DNA from: an uncultured Archangium sp.
GTDB lineage: Bacteria > Myxococcota > Myxococcia > Myxococcales > Myxococcaceae
Reading direction: 5' to 3'
DNA length: 6,185 nucleotides
NCBI GenBank assembly: GCA_946479335.1
Contig: CAMLFP010000339.1
Coordinates: 1 to 6,185 of the forward strand
A program made the position numbers and the translations under genes. The notes below the pieces were generated by a model that worked only from the letters and a program-made list of their open reading frames with translations, had not been told where the DNA came from and searched no databases. Of the stretch, positions 6,066 through 6,185 are shown piece by piece (the stretch's first letter is position 1; every line of letters starts with the position of its first letter).

Positions 6066-6128
6066 GCGCGGGCTACAGCGTCAGCGCGCCAAGCCCAGCA
6101 GCAGGTGCGGCGTGCGCTGACGGCGTGA
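6066..6128 (+). pseudogene. Relic duplicate of the 3' end of the 139-residue membrane protein gene
   Basis: Read in the frame that ends at the TGA of 6126-6128, this segment encodes RQAQQQVRRALTA then stop. The intact gene ends HEAQQQVLRALKA then stop. The match continues upstream at DNA level through GCGCGGGCT (6066-6074 against 5835-5843), with about 8 extra bases in between. No start codon with a ribosome binding site or longer homologous frame precedes it, so it is a fragment carried by repeat copy C and not a gene. Confidence 0.6.
6079..6122 (+). other. Stem-loop at start of repeat copy C
   Basis: CGTCAGCGC (6079-6087) pairs perfectly with GCGCTGACG (6114-6122), extendable inward by a G-U and a C-G pair, around a 22-base loop. 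The right arm is the position equivalent to that of the copy B stem-loop, about 45 bases before the next core dyad. No T-run follows. Confidence 0.5.
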
Positions 6129-6143
6129 CGCGCGCAGCACTTC

Positions 6144-6177
6144 TCACCAGAACGACGCGGAATTCCCACCGACGGTG
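6144..6177 (+). repeat. 34-bp core, copy C, with CACCG-A-CGGTG dyad
   Basis: It begins TCACCAGAACGACGCGG and contains GAATTC. It matches copy B at 30 and copy A at 29 of 34 positions. The dyad lies at 6167-6177. Eight bases later the window ends. Confidence 0.85.
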
Positions 6178-6185
6178 CGGTGCGC

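Larger units (their letters stand above)
5835..6185 (+). repeat. Degenerate tandem repeat array, three copies, open at right edge
   Basis: About 300 bases after 5889 contain no convincing gene but hold three diverged copies of one module. Copy A runs from inside the end of the 139-residue gene (about 5835-5950), copy B covers about 5951-6065 and copy C about 6066-6185. The module order is: gene-tail-like segment, GGCGTGA, a GCGCAG/CGCAAC segment, a 34-bp core, then a GGTG/GGCGCAGCG segment. Core-to-core distances are about 101 and 139-140 bases, neither 101 nor 139 being a multiple of three, and the antisense frame through it changes peptide from copy to copy. The repeats are therefore non-coding. 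Copy C ends at the window edge, so further copies may lie beyond. The difference in spacing is mostly sequence missing from the tail-like part of copy B. Confidence 0.82.

Noticed and set aside
5678..6169. 163-codon minus-strand frame through the repeat array
   Set aside because: The repeat copies are read in different frames (steps of 101 and 139 bases), so repeated peptides are not maintained, and it overlaps the supported 139-residue gene.
5904..6177. CRISPR array
   Set aside because: Only three diverged repeats with very unequal gaps (67 and 105 bases), and the gaps themselves share sequence.

Overview
The window is very GC-rich and densely coded. Third codon positions are strongly G/C-biased, so long spurious open frames appear on the opposite strands. 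It carries two predicted lipoproteins, one ending in a domain that resembles the AgmX/PglI/TonB-like tails common in myxobacteria, and a PqqD-like/HlyD-like chimera. Together these suggest a chromosomal segment from the Myxococcota (myxobacteria, probably the Cystobacterineae side). This is inferred from gene content and style, not from a search.

Left part (1-2104): a complete short-chain dehydrogenase/reductase on the minus strand (5-793) is divergent, across only 34 bp, from a small soluble protein resembling the DUF6918 family (828-1268). That gene converges, with 5 bp between stop codons, on a minus-strand predicted lipoprotein (1274-2104).

Middle part (2105-3597): a 77-bp divergent region with a strong inverted repeat separates this lipoprotein from a second predicted lipoprotein on the plus strand (2182-3501). 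The second one has alpha-helical repeats, closely spaced cysteine pairs and a TonB/AgmX-like C-terminal domain. A 96-bp gap follows, with a GC hairpin and a more AT-rich patch that may hold a promoter.

Right part (3598-6185): a 620-residue single-pass membrane protein has a PqqD-like winged-helix domain and a TPR-like helical pair on the predicted cytoplasmic side. Next come a Pro/Ser-rich linker with three 16-residue repeats and one transmembrane helix, then a periplasmic HlyD-type half (split lipoyl domain around a coiled-coil hairpin). It is followed after 9 bp, with a good Shine-Dalgarno sequence, by a 139-residue membrane-anchored protein. The pair looks like part of an envelope export or adaptor apparatus whose other parts (ABC transporter, protease, outer-membrane channel, substrate) are not in the window.

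The last ~300 bp hold no convincing gene. They hold three diverged tandem copies of a non-coding module. Each copy has a 34-bp core ending in an ACCGACGGT dyad, and the copies are separated by stem-loops. The first copy begins inside the 3' end of the 139-residue gene, and the third copy still carries a readable relic of that gene's C-terminus. The array probably runs past the right edge. This module and the PqqD-HlyD chimera are the most unusual items seen.
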